This document shows positions 1-14,340 of a DNA stretch of 64,000 bases, one piece after another (the first letter of the stretch is position 1; each line of letters opens with the position of its first letter). The stretch is from Phoronis australis. Lineage: Eukaryota > Phoronida > Phoronidae. The notes below the pieces were generated by a model that saw nothing but the letters and a program-made list of their open reading frames with translations, ran no database searches and was not told the origin of the DNA. The translations under genes were made by a program, and so were the position numbers. The stretch is from assembly GCA_002633005.1 (NCBI GenBank), contig NMRA01000621.1:58168-122167 (forward strand), given 5' to 3'.

Positions 1-1872
1 GAGTAGGCTCGCCACGTACTGCCAAACTGTTCGACAAACAACATTTCGTGTTAATCGATGGCATTTCGTGAGTCTGCGCTCAAAAATGGCTTACAAAGTA
101 AATGAATGCCTATTTAGCTTGGACTAGAGTGTCCCGTACGCATTGCAGCCGACTTCTCAGCGGTCGAATATTTTTTTAATTACTGTTAAAACGTCGACTA
201 GTGAGAAGAAAAACGTGAATTTATCGTTCCCCTTCAGTTTTCTTGCCTTGCCTCCTGCAAAGGGACACTATGTAAGTAATACAATGGAAATTGATCACGT
301 GGGACCGACGACTCCGTTCGTATCAGCCATCATGGCAATTTGCTGTGGGACTCGTGTGTTCACTGAGATGGTGACGACTTTTGAGTCCGTGACCACCATA
401 CTTGACTTCAGACACTACACGAAATATTGACCAATGACATGGCGTGACACTGAAAAAAATATCCGAACGTGGCACCACGGCCGAGTCGAGATTAGGGATA
501 AGTGTGGTATTCACGGATCTTGGCGCACGCTCGATAACGCCAAACACTCGCGAGGCACTTGCGACGAGAATAGTGATGGCAATAGCAAGTTTTCTCTTAT
601 AATACAATATTCTCGGTGGTGGTATTCGTACTTTCGAAGCAATGCATCTTTACCCCACCTGGCAAGCCACATAGTTTATAAACCTTTCTTACGTGCACTT
701 GTGGGGCTTTTCAAGTAAAAAATCCAAAACCTTTGAAGAATTGATAATTCGGCCTTTTTTCTGTAAAACGGTTGCAAACTCGCACTCCATCACCTAAATC
801 GACGTTTGCTTTTGACCACTTATAGTATGAATTTGGTCTCAAACTGAAGATGATCGCACGGTTTCTAAAGAATTGACTCGTGTTTTTGATACAATATGTC
901 TTTCATTGCTGGCGTGTGATATGTTATCAATAATGTCCCTAATCCATTTAATTTCAATCTGCCAGGAAAGGCAGATCTATCTATGTCCGCCACTCAGTCC
1001 AGTTAGTGGTCAACTGAGACCAGTTGTATTTTTCCAAATATGAACACAGTGACGTACCCAGAATTCTGAAAAGTTAAAGTGGTCAATATTTTCGACCAAG
1101 GAATGACGCATTGTTCTCATCAGTTTATTCGCCAAACAAGTGTTATGTAAACCCACGCATCTGCTTCACTGGCAACTGGAGGTGTGTCCAGGGGCCGCAT
1201 TTGTATTGGTTGAACTTTGCGTGATGTAATTGTGTGATTGCGTTCGTGCTTATGAACTAGAAAATTATGTTGACATGTCATTTTTGGCATGTGGCGTGAT
1301 GCGTTCGTCACATATGTGAAACAAACTACTGAGTGTAAACGTTTACCGCAGATCAGGTACGTGTTGAGTTTTGATCTGACAGTAATGTTAGACAACGGTG
1401 TTTGGTGCATTTTGCATTTCATTTTGTTTAAAGCAATTAGACGTTTTCAAGAGAGGTTTGTTTGTGAACCACACGGACCTGTAAATGTTTTGTAGTCCGT
1501 TCTATTCGTTTTCAAATCGTTCAATTACACTTTGCTTTCGTGATAATCATTTTGGTTATCCTTGTGCAAATCCTTGCGCAAATTACTTAGTCATAACACC
1601 ATGGGCGACGCAGCACCGAAATAAGTGCAGCAAAAGCCGCCCTTGAACACCACCTCTGACCTTGTGCACACGTGGGAATCTTGGCATAGACCCATCCGCA
1701 ATTTCCTCTAAGTAGGGCCTCTCAAAATTCAAAGTAAATGCGCATCTTGTGCTCTTGTCACCTTTTATAGCTGGTTTACCTAGTTATATACTTGTTAAGT
1801 GAATATTTGTGGGTCGAGAAAAGCAACACTTTTCTTGAATACGTCGTATTTGTATGTATAAGGAAATGTACT

Positions 1873-2036
1873 CATGCGCGCACCCAGCCTAAAATATAGG
1901 GGGGCTCTATTTTTGGTATGCGGACCTTTTACTGAAAAAAATCAACGAGGACTAAAAAACGAGGCCTCATCAGGTTCAGGCCTACGAATTGTGCATCCGC
2001 GTCATGTGGACTTTGTGGACTTTTGTCTCGTTTGCT
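1873..2036. repeat. Dispersed repeat, copy 1 (shared with 38.26 kb)
   Basis: It begins catgcgcgcacccagc, has aggggggctc and ggaccttttact in the same order and spacing as 38265-38400, and both end near tggacttttgtc. The copies are diverged. No coding capacity seen. Confidence 0.6.
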
Positions 2037-2578
2037 GAGACTTGTTGTTTCGTTAAGGCGAACCCTTTTGCCCAATTCGCCCTGGGTGCGCTGATGTGTA
2101 CTGGAGGTGCTGGCTTGTGTTTCATATTTCGAAGGTGAATTTAATGAGACCCAGGACGAATTCCTGTAAATGAAATCCGTCACTCAACTGAGGACCAAAT
2201 GCGAATCACAGTAGTTCTCGTCGATCGTCAGTATTTCCAAAGTAACCGAAAGGGGTGCCTGGATGGCGGAAGCGTTTGTAGCTTTTGGCCTTGTGCTAAT
2301 CAGCTCAAAACCAGAGAAGTTATTGATGCGTCACGTTCGTGAGCCTGCATTCCATGTAGAAACGAATGAAAGACCACTATCTCGCGAGCTAACTCGGTAC
2401 CTGACACGCGTACACAAGCAAAATGTCCGACACCGAAGAGATTGGTCTGCAAGGTTAGAATGTTGAATTACGAGATAAAAAGATTTGAAGATTTCTCGCC
2501 GTTAGTGCCTCGCGAGTGTCTTACGTTTACGGAACACATTGCGGATGCTATACCTTGCATTGTTCACAGAGGGCGTGT

Positions 2579-2704
2579 GTTCAGTAACGCTAGGACTTAC
2601 TATAGGACCTAGCTAAAATCTAGTCAAAGTCAAGTACACGACAATATCTCACGTAATCTCGCGAAGTCTTGCTTTTCAGCGAGGTCCTAGCGTTAGTTAC
2701 TGAT
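2579..2704 (+). mobile_element. MITE family A, copy 1
   Basis: It is a ~125-bp element with imperfect terminal inverted repeats: gttcagtaacgctagga at the left and tcctagcgttagttactga at the right. The core acaatatctcacgtaatctcgcgaagtcttgcttttcagc is shared with three other copies in the window. Confidence 0.8.
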
Positions 2705-3085
2705 CGGGAGGCGGATGTGCAATCGTCAAACCAGGTGACAGTCGTCATGGGAACTATCGGAAGGCATATTCAACTTATCGGGTTTCCTTCAAAAATAGCT
2801 GCTCATTTCCCTATGCTATTGTGAATTGATTTCATATGAATTGTAGGGCTTCTGCTTATCCGAAATAAGCTGATAAGTATTTTGAAATTTGCCAAGTTGG
2901 CTCCCATGGAATATTGCATTTTGTTATATAATGATAGCTACACAGTCGTATCGCCTGCCTCTATGCTGTTGGGTTGATTAGCTCAGGCTGTTTCCGCATT
3001 ATAACCTCTGTTGTGATGAGATGTCCGCGGCAAAGTAGAATCGTGATCCAGAGCAATTCAGGGATTTGATTGTGTGAAAAATCAG

Positions 3086-3160
3086 CCTTCGGACTACTTG
3101 GCACGTTAGCGGCCTGCCTAATGACGGACTACTTGGCACGTTAGCGGCCTGCCTAATGAC
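3086..3160. repeat. 35-bp direct tandem duplication
   Basis: Two adjacent, essentially identical copies of the unit beginning ggactacttggcacgttagc and ending cctaatga. Confidence 0.85.
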
Positions 3161-3551
3161 ACGATTTCGTCAACTCTTCCTTGTGGAATATTGATACTGG
3201 CCGCGCCTCACCTTCCCGTTGAGAAGGAGTCGAGGGGTCTCGACCTGATGAATGTTTTGTCGCAGTGTCATGTGGTTTCGCACAGCGTGCGATGATGGTG
3301 CTGCTGCGTTTCGGTGGAACTGCATTTCCTTTGACCGACCTTGCGCGGCTGCATGTACGGTCACGGAGCCATTGGCGTTGTGCGTTTCCGTAAAGTAAAT
3401 GTAATATAAGATATTATGTGTAGCTTATGTGGGTTTTGTGTCATGTAAAAATATTTGAAATTGTAATTTTACATGTGTGCACTATCACCCTACCGCAAAT
3501 AACGCGTCTGCCATTGCGTCACACTCATCATCACAGTTTTTTCTGTGTGCA

Positions 3552-3683
3552 CACTTGATTGACTTCGCCGGGTTAACAGGTTAAGACAGCTGATTGGTTC
3601 ACAATGACGACTTCCGGCTTTTAAACCAATCAAAATGCCTTAGCCGATTGACCCGGCGGAGCCGACAAAGGGGCAATCAAGTG
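3552..3683. mobile_element. Inverted-repeat element (MITE-like), 132 bp
   Basis: The ends are cacttgattg and caatcaagtg. The arms continue imperfectly through gccgggt...aacagg and ccaatca toward the centre. No coding capacity. It is a single copy in the window. Confidence 0.65.
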
Positions 3684-4539
3684 CAGACAGGAAACACGGC
3701 TCACGGATCATTCAACTCGGTTCCCCGACTTAGCCGATCTAACGTATTTTGTTAATTGTCTTGTATGCAATCGAAAGAAAACTTTGTTTTCCTAAACTAA
3801 TACTGTGAATGAATTCTGTGAAATTTTGTACCGAATATAAAGAGGTGTGCATGTAAACATAGTCAAGTGAATTATGTGGTGGACAAACAGAAATAAATGC
3901 ATTTCATCTTTGACAGATTCTAAATAACAATATAAACATATTCTGTCTCCAAATGGTGCGTTTACATACATGTACACGTTCATGCGATTTGTGCACGGTA
4001 CTTCAATCCTCAGGAACTGCTACAATTCCGAGATGTGTCTCTTGTCATGCGTGCAACAAATAAAATATTTTAGCTGACATTTTCACGTCTCTGCGACTGT
4101 GACTGATGAACTGAGCGAACCATTAACGTGCAAAATATTCCTCAAAATTTTTGATTTCGCGTCTTTTGAATTATCAATAGTAATCGTGTCCTCAGTGTGC
4201 AACGCGAAAAGACACAAGATATTCGATAGGAAATAAAACGTCTTATACGAATTTTGCCAACTATCTTTGAACTCGTTGTTTGTAATTCAGATGTAAAATT
4301 ACCTTAGAGGCATGTTATCGGTGAGAAAAATGATTTAACCTCAGTGCGGTATCGAATCTACAATTCCGGCGGTCGCTGTCGAACGCTCTAGTGGCGAAAC
4401 TGAGCCTCACAAGCTAAGCCCCATTTGATAAGTGCCAGAGTAGAATCACCAGTCTTGGCTTCAGCGAATGCCAGGCAGATAACGGCAAGAATTGGCGATT
4501 TGTAATTTAAGTCAAAAAACACGAAGGATTGTGCTGTTT

Positions 4540-4700
4540 ATAGCTTTGGTAAGGGCTATTAACTTCAAGAAGTCTATCCCATCCAACATTTATCTCAAAA
4601 CGGCGTTTCACGCCCGTGAAATTAGTCCCTTGAAACCTGCATTTCGCCTTGTTTAGACAAAATAGGTCTGACTCGATATTTCCGTTACCTACTCGTGACA
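4540..4700. repeat. Dispersed repeat, copy 1 (shared with 53.6 kb)
   Basis: On the minus strand it contains ggatgggatagacttcttga. 53.6 kb carries the same stretch with one or two changes (ggatgggatagacttgttga), and the similarity continues on both sides. A short ORF with VGWDRL is retained in both, which I take as shared descent, not proof of coding. Confidence 0.5.
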
Positions 4701-6095
4701 ATGCGCTGCATTGGAATTTTAGGTATCGCCAGATGCCAGCCCTAGTGAACTCTGAAACGTTTTCTTGAGTCGCTGATGTTTTCGATGTTCTTTTTGGAAC
4801 GGAGATTGAATTCGTTTTTTCGGAAAATCAAAAATAACAGCCTGGCAGCGCGTGCAGATGGATGGATTATGACGACAGGGCACAGTAGAGATTCAGTCGT
4901 CACTTCAACATGTGCATTTCGCCCTGTTTAGCTGTCTAAAAACAAAAAATCGATTTTGGCATTTTACTCTCATAAAACTGGTCTCACAATGTTCCTTAGT
5001 GCGCTAGGATTCTATCTCAAAAACAACATAATTGATCTTTCTGTTCAAGTCAGTGTTATCGTCAATTACATGCATCGCCAATTATTATTGTTGGCCGTTT
5101 TGTCCGTCTTTCAAGTAATCATTTCGATAATTTTGCACCGGATGACACCAAATGACTGACGTGGTCGGCCGGGCGATTCGCAATATTTGTTTAAGATGTT
5201 TTGCAATCTGTTACAGTATTAAGTACGCTCAGGCAATTTTGTTAATCAGTTGCACATTTTGCTGGATTATCACGCGGGGACAATTGACCTTACTACTTTG
5301 GTAATTCTTGGGCATAATCAGATGCAGATTTGTGCGTCAATGTTTAGGCACTCGTGTCCATAGAACGGCAAGACACGTGTCAAATTACATATAAATATGT
5401 GTCTGCTTTTACTAGCTGTCAGTAAAAAGAATAAGATTCTTGATAATTGTTATTTATGCCTTGCAACTTGAGACACATGCTTTTACAACTGTGTATCATC
5501 AGAAAGGGCTTGCCAGTGTTCCTTCCTCTCGAACCGCACGGACTAACAATGTTCTTTCGTGAACAGTAGGTCATTAGAAAAGACCAAAGCGAAAACCAGT
5601 GAGCAGCTGTGGACTTCGTTGATGTAATCTCTTTATCCTGGTTTAAACGCTAGATGGCGCGGTAGCTACCCAGTCTGCCTATCCCGTTAGAGAAGAGCCT
5701 TCGGAAAATCTCATTGTCCGAGAATCTTTATAGACGGTGTTGACGTGGTGTCACTTTAACATTACAGTAACTAACTAATTCAAATCTGCCTGTCAAAATG
5801 GGTATTAAACGCACAAAAACATGGGACTGTGCAAATGACATCTGCCTACGTCAATTCCGCCGGTGAATGCACCAGGACGACAAACACTTGAGAATGTTCG
5901 TAAATTGTAGGACACCTTGTCAATCAAAGCTTTATTCGACGGTGTCATGCCTTCCATACTCATACGCGATGCTTTTTTATGAAATTTTATTTCTAGTTTA
6001 GACCAAATAAAGCATTGTACCTCAACTCATTAGACCAATTTCTCCTTACTGCTGTTCCTTTCTCACGTGACGTGATTTTTGTACTTCGAAAAAGC

Positions 6096-6165
6096 CTCGC
6101 TGGTTCCCTGCGTGCTTAGCCCAGCCAGCTACCGCCCCATCTAGCGGCACGCAGGAACCAGCGAG
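6096..6165. mobile_element. 70-bp foldback, short derivative of the 16.9-kb TIR element
   Basis: The left arm ctcgctggttccctgcgtgc and right arm gcacgcaggaaccagcgag are near-perfect inverted repeats around a ~30-bp centre. The left arm plus ttagcccagccagc matches the end of the 16934-17858 element. Confidence 0.75.
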
Positions 6166-6253
6166 CGAAAAAGCTGGCAGTTCATTATTGCTTGAGAACT
6201 CGAGGCGCATAACATGGCCCACGTCATTATAACAACCCAGCTTGGAATTGAAA

Positions 6254-6381
6254 GTTCAGTAGCTGCCTCGCGGCTAGAAAAATCTAGCGAAAATCGCGCG
6301 TTCACATTTAAAATACACGGCAATATCTCGCGTAATCTCACGAAGTCTTCCTTTTCTAGCGAGGTTCTAAAGTTAGTGAAC
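6254..6381 (+). mobile_element. MITE family A, copy 2 (most diverged)
   Basis: Ends are gttcagta and tagtgaac. The core caatatctcgcgtaatctcacgaagtcttccttttc aligns to copies at 2.58 and 14.2 kb. Confidence 0.72.
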
Positions 6382-7552
6382 TCTGCCATGACCTCAAGCG
6401 ACAACGACTTCTCAGCTCTTCACAAGCCCAAAAATGACGTCATATTCAACTAAGGAATACGTTGATAGCACATTAATAATAGTCGTCTTGACAGAAGGTT
6501 GCAGCTTTCACCCTAAATATCACAGAAAATACGCTTGATCCAGACATGTGGCAAAACAAAGTCCCGTTTGAATCGTGATCGACTTGTGATTGGTTGCACG
6601 TTGCAAACATCTGGTCAATAGATTCTAGTCATAACAAGTCGCAAGTTGTCCTTCCCAAAAACACCCCTCAGTTCGCCATTCATGACTTTAACCACAACTT
6701 GTAATATGAAGGCTACGAACGTGTGCCGAGAAATATTGAAACCACTTGCGACATCGTGTAAAAACATTCGGCTATAGGCAGTGCCCGCTAAATCTAAAAA
6801 TAAAACAACGAAGTGTAACTTCTTTACGTGGTGTTTGTGCAAGCCACCCGGTTTGTCAGTGAATGAAATCGTGTGGCCACAATTACAATATTCGCAGACT
6901 CGGAGTACACTATCAAGTGTCAAACGGTTCTTTAACAAGTACCTTTAGGCGCGTATCCGGCGCGCGCTGAATATACTTAATCAACGGGCATCGGAGGAAG
7001 TTGCCGTATTGCGGCGCTGTGAGGGTAAAGTTATGAAATATTCTGTCATGAGCTGTTTTGTGTTGTGCTGGTCCGTCATTTCCCGCCTGGCTAAGTCCCG
7101 GGCTCAGCTTTCCGTCCCCTCGGGTCAAATGCACAAATAACAAAGGAGCCCGACTCCATGTCACCGGCCCAGGCTCTCAGCTGATTGTTTTTTCCAATTC
7201 AATGGTTGCCTAGGGACGAATCTACTGTTTCATCTCTCACGAGTTCATTTATTTTCCTCCTCTTCACAATTGTTTTGGTCTTCTAGCTATGAAGACTTGC
7301 ATTTCTTGTCAGCCTAGGAGCTGTTCAGGGCATAAAGAAATTTGATCACAGGGAATTCCTTTGTCTGTCAGTGAATAATTTCGTCCATAACTGTTGTGAA
7401 TAGTTCTGCACACATGTGCAAATGTTGAGCCCTGTTTATTTGTACTCTCATCGTACTTACTTAGTTAGTTAGTCAGTTACTTACTTACGAAAACACCATG
7501 TTTACCTATGTTCTATACATCCGTGCTGGTTCTTCTAAGAACTGTGTAACTC

Positions 7553-7600
7553 CTGAAGATGGCCAGACAAATTACCGGTCGAAACGTCGTCCCAGCGTAA
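7553..7600 (+). ncRNA. Hammerhead-ribozyme-like motif, Penelope-type retroelement remnant (tentative)
   Basis: CTGAAGA at 7553-7559 and GAAAC at 7581-7585 match the two conserved hammerhead core boxes. Between them ggcc (7561-7564) can pair with ggtc (7577-7580) as stem II. A short cg...cg pairing after GAAA could be a minimal stem III before a GTA. A matching stem I is not clear. Penelope-like elements are known to carry such motifs. No reverse-transcriptase ORF is nearby. Confidence 0.35.
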
Positions 7601-10600
7601 ATAGACCAGAGGTTGGTGTAAATTAAATAGATTTTAGAACAGATGTTACCCTGTTTAAGACATGCACTAAAACTAAGTACATCCACCTGCGCCTATAAGT
7701 TTAAACTTTGGAGAGAACCTGTACTTGAAATACTCAAGACCTATTATTTCGGATGTAGACGCATGTGTGCCTTAATTAATAATGAGCTCATTTTAAACGA
7801 CAAACTAGTGCACAGTTAATTATGCAAATATGCAAAGTAATGATTGCTAAGCACTGTTTTGTAAACTCTCAGTGAAAGGAATACTTCGGTCTTGTGTATT
7901 CCAATGAGTTTGACAGAAACCTTTTCACGATTGTAAACCAGTGCTGCTTACCAAACAGCTATTCCTGTTTCACTGTCCAATGGGAATCGCAGAAATTTAT
8001 AGGTCAATAATTTGACCTGAGTAAGGGCCGGCCTTTTGCCCTCATCCCTTGTGTGTCTTATTTCCCGTTGTGTAAATGTAGTTGGAGGATTGCTTGTTGC
8101 ATAAGATTTTATGTTGTGGTTAAGCTTGTCAAAATGGTTATTAGATATTGACTCGTTATAAGCATGGGTCTTTATAGGCTGACAGTGGTAGGCCTATACA
8201 GCGTGGGCTTCAGAGTGTGGACTGTATTTGAGAATGGGTTTTGATGCGAGCCTTTCCGTCCACGTTTCAGACATAATGCACTTCTGAAATATGAATGGAA
8301 TGACTGTTCACTTATAAGACATGCCCGCTGCCGTCTTTGCCACCGTCCATTAAATTTGAGTGTATGATTTTAGAATCAATGCTTTAATTTGGTGGCTAAG
8401 TTGCATAAGCAAGGTTTATTATTAATAACACGGTGTTTTCACTATTACCAACTGGCTTCTTGCAAGTATTTTGAAACTAATTATGACTTCATTTTAGATT
8501 GGCTTGTAAACGACAACTGCATTTAATGGTTTTAGGTAGTCAAATATCTTGATCACTGCAGCAAAGTTAAACTGTCAGATTTTCAAGGTGACTGACAACT
8601 CTGCAAAACTGTGCGAAATTCCATAGATTGAACCTTTGCGCAAAATTGATTGCATAGCGTTAGCATTTACAGTCCTGCAAACCATGTCATTTGCATTTTT
8701 GCAAGAATGCTGTTATCTCTTTTTTTGTCAATTTCAATGGTTATAATTAAAGTGTGCAACGCGGTAACTTGTTGACCAAGGAGCCTTTGTGTCCTTTGTG
8801 TGGTGCCCAGATGAACCCCGGGCAGAAATTGACCAATGGCAATCGAGAAAATTTGAATGGCATGCGCAGTAACCGCAAAGAAAACAGCTGATCAGCTTGA
8901 CCTCGATCTTCTTAGTCATTTTTCCGAACCAACAGTTATGGTGTATCAGCTGATAACGATGGTCGGTTTGTTTAGTCACTGTTGATCTTGTTCATAAAAA
9001 TTGGTGTTCCACTGAAGCTGGATATCCATACAGATCCGTCAATGTTCGTGAAGAACTGTTATGTGCTAGCGATCGTCAGGTACGAAAGCTGATCTGGGTT
9101 ACGTCACGAATTCGTTATCGAAATTTCGCAAATTCTGGTATCAGCGATACGATAAGAAATTCCGAGTGATTTTTTCGCTCAGTTTAGACTTGAAATAGGC
9201 AAATGTTGCCGACATGGTCTTCGGGTAAGGTAAGAAGTCTGTACCTCGCAAAATTTGACGTCGTGTCCTGTGTTTTAACGCTTTATTTTGCCGCTCTTCT
9301 TGAATCTATCCATCTTTAATTTCATGGACGTGGCGTGATCGCTTGGCAGCCGACATTTTCTTGTGCTTCGCGTCTGTTTTGGTTAAAAATCAACTCGAAC
9401 ACTTTGTGAACGTATGTTGGGTTTCATTTACATTACTAAATGCACAAATATGCATGAAAATTTCAGTAGCTGTGGATAATTGACCCTTGATGAAAGTTGA
9501 TAACCGCAACCGGCATTATACACGCTTAACAACGGCCTACGGCATCCAAGGCGATGTATTGCCTGTAGGCCTACTGGTGTCAATTGGTATCCACAAAGAA
9601 AATTTCATTCTTAAATAAATTATTCAATAAATTAACTTCAATTGCGAGTTTATATTCTGTCATACTCAATAATAATCTCGGTATTTAAAAGAAATTTTGC
9701 TCAATTGCAAGGTGAATTGTTTTTCAACATAATAAATTTTTGACTTGGTTGATGAGAGAAAAAATACTCAACTATTATTACCCTATCAGGTGAAATGATC
9801 CCTTTGTCACGCGTTGTTATCTTTGTTTTCTGGGTTGCCGTTGTTGTAGACCTTTATGTTTTTGTTTGAGAATTCTAGTCAAAGGTTGGTTTATTTTATG
9901 TTTAATTTTTACCGTTAATATTCATTCACAGAACTCGACGAACGCATCTATTGTATTTATAAACTAGCGAAACTCTCATTTCATTCTTTTCGATATCTGT
10001 TACTTCTGAATTTGCAAGAGTAATGTACAGGACATGACAATGTCGTCTTCCTTAACATGCCGGTCGGGCAAGTAAACCAAAAACGTCACTTGCGCGAAGG
10101 AAAAACTTGCTGAATTAAGTTGAAAAGCCTTCAATTCAACAATCACCAGATGTTTGCAAGTTCTTTTTTGTGCTGTTATTCACTGTTCAAATCAACTAGT
10201 CAATGGGGATTTGTAATTCCACTTGCCCGATAGTTTCCTACCGTTGGGACCGGGCTGTTGTTGGTGTAGGGCTTAGAATTTCCTTCTTGGTATTTATTTC
10301 TATGTTCGTTGGTTATGATATGTCACCACGACACAATGTTTTTGACACGGGAATGCTTATCGACAGATTTGAACTTAACTAATTTAGCGCATTTTTTGCA
10401 TTTGTTTTAATAGAAAAATTACTTTTACTGGCATTTTAACTTGAGGTTATGGTAGGAAATCTCCAGGTTTATGGTGTTTGTGACTCACTACGCGACGTTT
10501 CATTAATATACCAACATGAATTTCTTATATTTTTACCATTAAAGAAGTTCTGTTGTGAACATTTTAATGGGTTTTGAAGTTCAAACTCGTATAGACGTTG

Positions 10601-13600
10601 TTCCCATAGTGGTCAGGGGCTCAAACTTAGACGTTACAGTGACAAGCCCCATTTATCGTGTGAATGCCCAAAAAGATTCCCCCTGTATGTTCGTTTTCGC
10701 AAATTTTGGTGACATTGAAATCGCGTGCATTTGGTTCTTGGTTCAAATTTTTATTGTGAACGTGTTGGCATTGAACAACACTTGGTCACGCGTGTTCCTT
10801 GTAGTGAATTGCGCAGTGAAAAACGCCCGACAAAAGGCATTGATATTGCGTGATATCGCATATGGTAAACTGTTGGGGTTATCATTCACCAACTAGGTGA
10901 GGAATTATAGGAATTATGAACGTCTGAAAGAAGTGTATGATGGTAGTTTTTGGTTGGGCAGCTATCGACATGTTGGAATCCCTAGTTAATACCTAACGTG
11001 CCTTTCGAGTATTTGTAATATTGCTTTGTTTTCGTCAACTGGAGTACTTAGTATGTTGGACTCAACGTAATATTGTCCATGTCAGTATTAGTAGGATCTA
11101 GTAGTGTTTAAGCTTGTTTAATTCTTTGACGCAGTTATCGGATTTTTATGTCGCAGTTAACATAAAAGCGATACTTGATTATGGGTAATAGCGCTTGAAC
11201 TCGGTCAAAATTCAATTCATTTCTATACCCAATATCTCCTGCTCAAAATGGCGTCGTATTAGTTGCGTAACTTACCGTAGCCCCAGGGTCGTGGCAGTGT
11301 CAAATTATTGCCAAGAAATTCCTCGCTGACACGACGATAATGAAAGCCCCCTATTCTCAAATCGTTATCTAAATCACCAAATGGGGCTTTGAATTTATTC
11401 ACCCTCGATTAGTGCCTCTTGGACAGATATTCGTCAATTTGTGGAAGGGTTTGTTGGAACTTTGACATTAGGTTTCTTGTAGATCTTGTTAGGGAACTAG
11501 TTGTGTTGTGATTTGATTTGTATTGTAGTTTGATTGTGAGGACAAATATATGAAAATTATTGCACCAGATTTGTGTTTCTGCCTTTCGAATGACGGGTTA
11601 TGCCCGGAACTCGATATGAATTTCCCTGCTTGTTTTTAAACTCTATACGAAAACGACCGTCGACCGTTAAACTGCTGATGGCATGCGTTTTCACTTCAAA
11701 AATTGCACAAAAACGGCTAACGGTTTCGTCTCATAGTTTTAAGCACTCAAATTTCTTTCATCCTGTGGTCAAGTTGACGTAGTCTGTGACGAGTTAATAT
11801 TTTAGCTGCCGACGCAAAGCTATGTGACTATGTCTTACGGAGTACCCTGTCCTTAACTGAAAAAATTTGTAGTTGTGTATTTTTAACTCGTTTTGCCTCG
11901 TCCCAGTAACTAAAATAAGTCATAATAAGCTTGCAAGAATGAAACGTTATCAACTTGAGCAAGTCTGTGCAGTTTGTCAAATATCTCAAAGTAGAACGCT
12001 TGTGTAACTTTAGCTTTATACTAATCTTTTATTATTAATTGGGTCACTTGATCATGTTTTAGTACAATCTGCATAGAAAGGATGGTATGTAATAACATGG
12101 TCAAATTTCAATTGATTTAATCTTCAAGATATAACGAAGTCTCAAAAACGATATTGCAGTTTTCTAAAATTGCACTTATTTCGTTTTCGGTTTATGCAAT
12201 GTGAATTTTTTATAACTAATAGCATCCATAATTTCGATAGGCTCTCGTTCAAAGGTGGAATATTTTAAAAACAATTTCCAATAGCGTTTTGGGGAACAGA
12301 GCATAAAACGTGGTGCGTAGAAGTTCATGTGAATCAGTCATAGCGTGCTGAATTAGCTAAGTTTGTACTTTTATCTGTGATCCTACTCGACACCTTGAAC
12401 TTCTGGAAATGTATGTGTTACCTTAACTCTTTGATTTTGTACTTGAGGGTTTCAACCGTGAACCCCGTAAGAGCTCGATTTTTGTGCACCCTGTAGCCAG
12501 GGTTGAGCCGTGACTCAAGCGGTTAACTATAGGTCAACTCTTTCCAGGCCAGGGACAGGATAAATACGTGCAGGCCAGGGTCAGGCGGAGGTGATCCGCT
12601 GCAGAACACATGCTGTTAACCTGGATTAGTTCTCCATTTTTTGATTTATGAATGTAGGGTAATTGATGTACGCTGCTTGAAAAGTAGCTGGCAATATGTT
12701 AAGCTTGCAGGCTGTGACATAATTATATATTGTCAGATTTGTAGATTTTTATTGGCTGTGCTCAGAAAAGACTCGATGTTTCCTGTCATATGAATTTCGA
12801 AGTTCACGAGGGTTTCTTGGTCAGTTGGAATGGGCTTTATTCTTTGCTGGGTCGTTTTTCATCTGTAGCCATCATAAGCATTAGATACGCACTGTCGTTA
12901 GAAATAAGGGAGCCGGAGACTCGCGTCTCCGCCAAGACGCGGTCAGACTTTCCAACGTTCCTGACCTGTCTGACCGGTATATGATTGTGTACTCATCAAA
13001 ATTGTTTACGGACCCGATGTGTCAGTCAACGTAGGAAAGGAATGAAGTTCTATTGCTGTCGATTGTTGATTAAGATGTTGACTGGTTACTCGGTTTCACT
13101 GTTTGTTATGTAAAGTTAGCCTCATTGTGTTAGGTAGCTCTCGACTTTCCTTAACCTTTAGACGACCCTCGAAATGAGCTGTTATCGGTTGCCAATATTG
13201 CTTTCATTGTTTCTCTGATGCAAGGAACATGTTCACCTGAATGTCATATAATGTATGCCTACCTTTTTAATGAGAATTCTCAGTTCTGAAGTACTTACTA
13301 CTCGATTGATTCGTAATGCGCTTACATCGACAAAAGTTGTATGCCGTCATCTCAATTTAAAGAAAACGGGGATTTTCCAGAACATTTGTTCTTTCTGACT
13401 TTTCTTTTGTATTTCTAATCAAGTTCACGTTGACAAGTTCGCCTCTGAACCAGCTCACTCTTTGTTCTCGGAACATTCTTGTTTCCACTTTTCACATTTC
13501 CATTTTATGCTACGCCATATAACGACAACACCCTGTGGACTATTTATAGACCTGTGGTTAGTGGGGTTCAGCTGGTTATACCGATAATACCTCATTGGCT

Positions 13601-14218
13601 GTTTATAATCGACGTACAGGAGTGAGCTTATTTTTTGTTAACTCTTTTTCCGCTGGCAAATATGTTTGCGCTGATTAGGGTGAATGGCCTCGCGACGAAT
13701 GTTTGTTTTTCTTGTAAATTTGTTAAGAGTGTCTAGAGTGCAATGTCACTCGAATTCGGACCAGATGAGCCGCAATAAATGTATGTTTTGCTAGGAATTA
13801 TGGTCTTCGCGGAATGGATTGTTTTTCTGGACAGATAGCCTCAGAAATTTATGGGTGGAGTATTTCAAACTTCGTTGTTGTGACTGCCTTTAATAGCTGT
13901 TTGGGCCAAACAAAGCACCGCTGGTTCTGGTTTTTTACTACTCATTTTGAGATTTTGAGACCTGCTCCACCGACTAAAGACTCCCGCCCGCATCGTGTTC
14001 AGCCAAGGTCACGTGGTTTTTGTTCGCATTTTGATAAGCTGCACAAAGGCACGTAAGCAAGGGAAAGCAAGGTTAGAAACGCCATAACTTACCTGGTGAC
14101 AAAAAAACAAATATCACGTCATTTTTGCTCGTCTTGGTGGATTTTTGGAAAAAAATGAACATCAAAAATATCGCACCACCGACTTCATTTTCAATCAAGA
14201 CACGGAGACCGGGATAGA

Positions 14219-14340
14219 GTTCAGTAGCGCTAGGAACTAGCAACATTTAGCCAAAATCACGTGTTCTCATTTGTAAAACATCGCAATATCTCAAGTATCG
14301 CGAAGTCTTGCTTTTCAGCGACATCCTAGCGTTACTGAAC
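14219..14340 (+). mobile_element. MITE family A, copy 3
   Basis: It has gttcagtagcgctaggaa at the left and tcctagcgttactgaac at the right. The core cgcaatatctcaagtatcgcgaagtcttgcttttcagcg is shared with copies 1, 2 and 4. Confidence 0.8.

Noticed and set aside
10555-10896. 113-codon plus ORF
   Set aside because: No motif, and no splice or promoter context; length is within chance for 64 kb in six frames.
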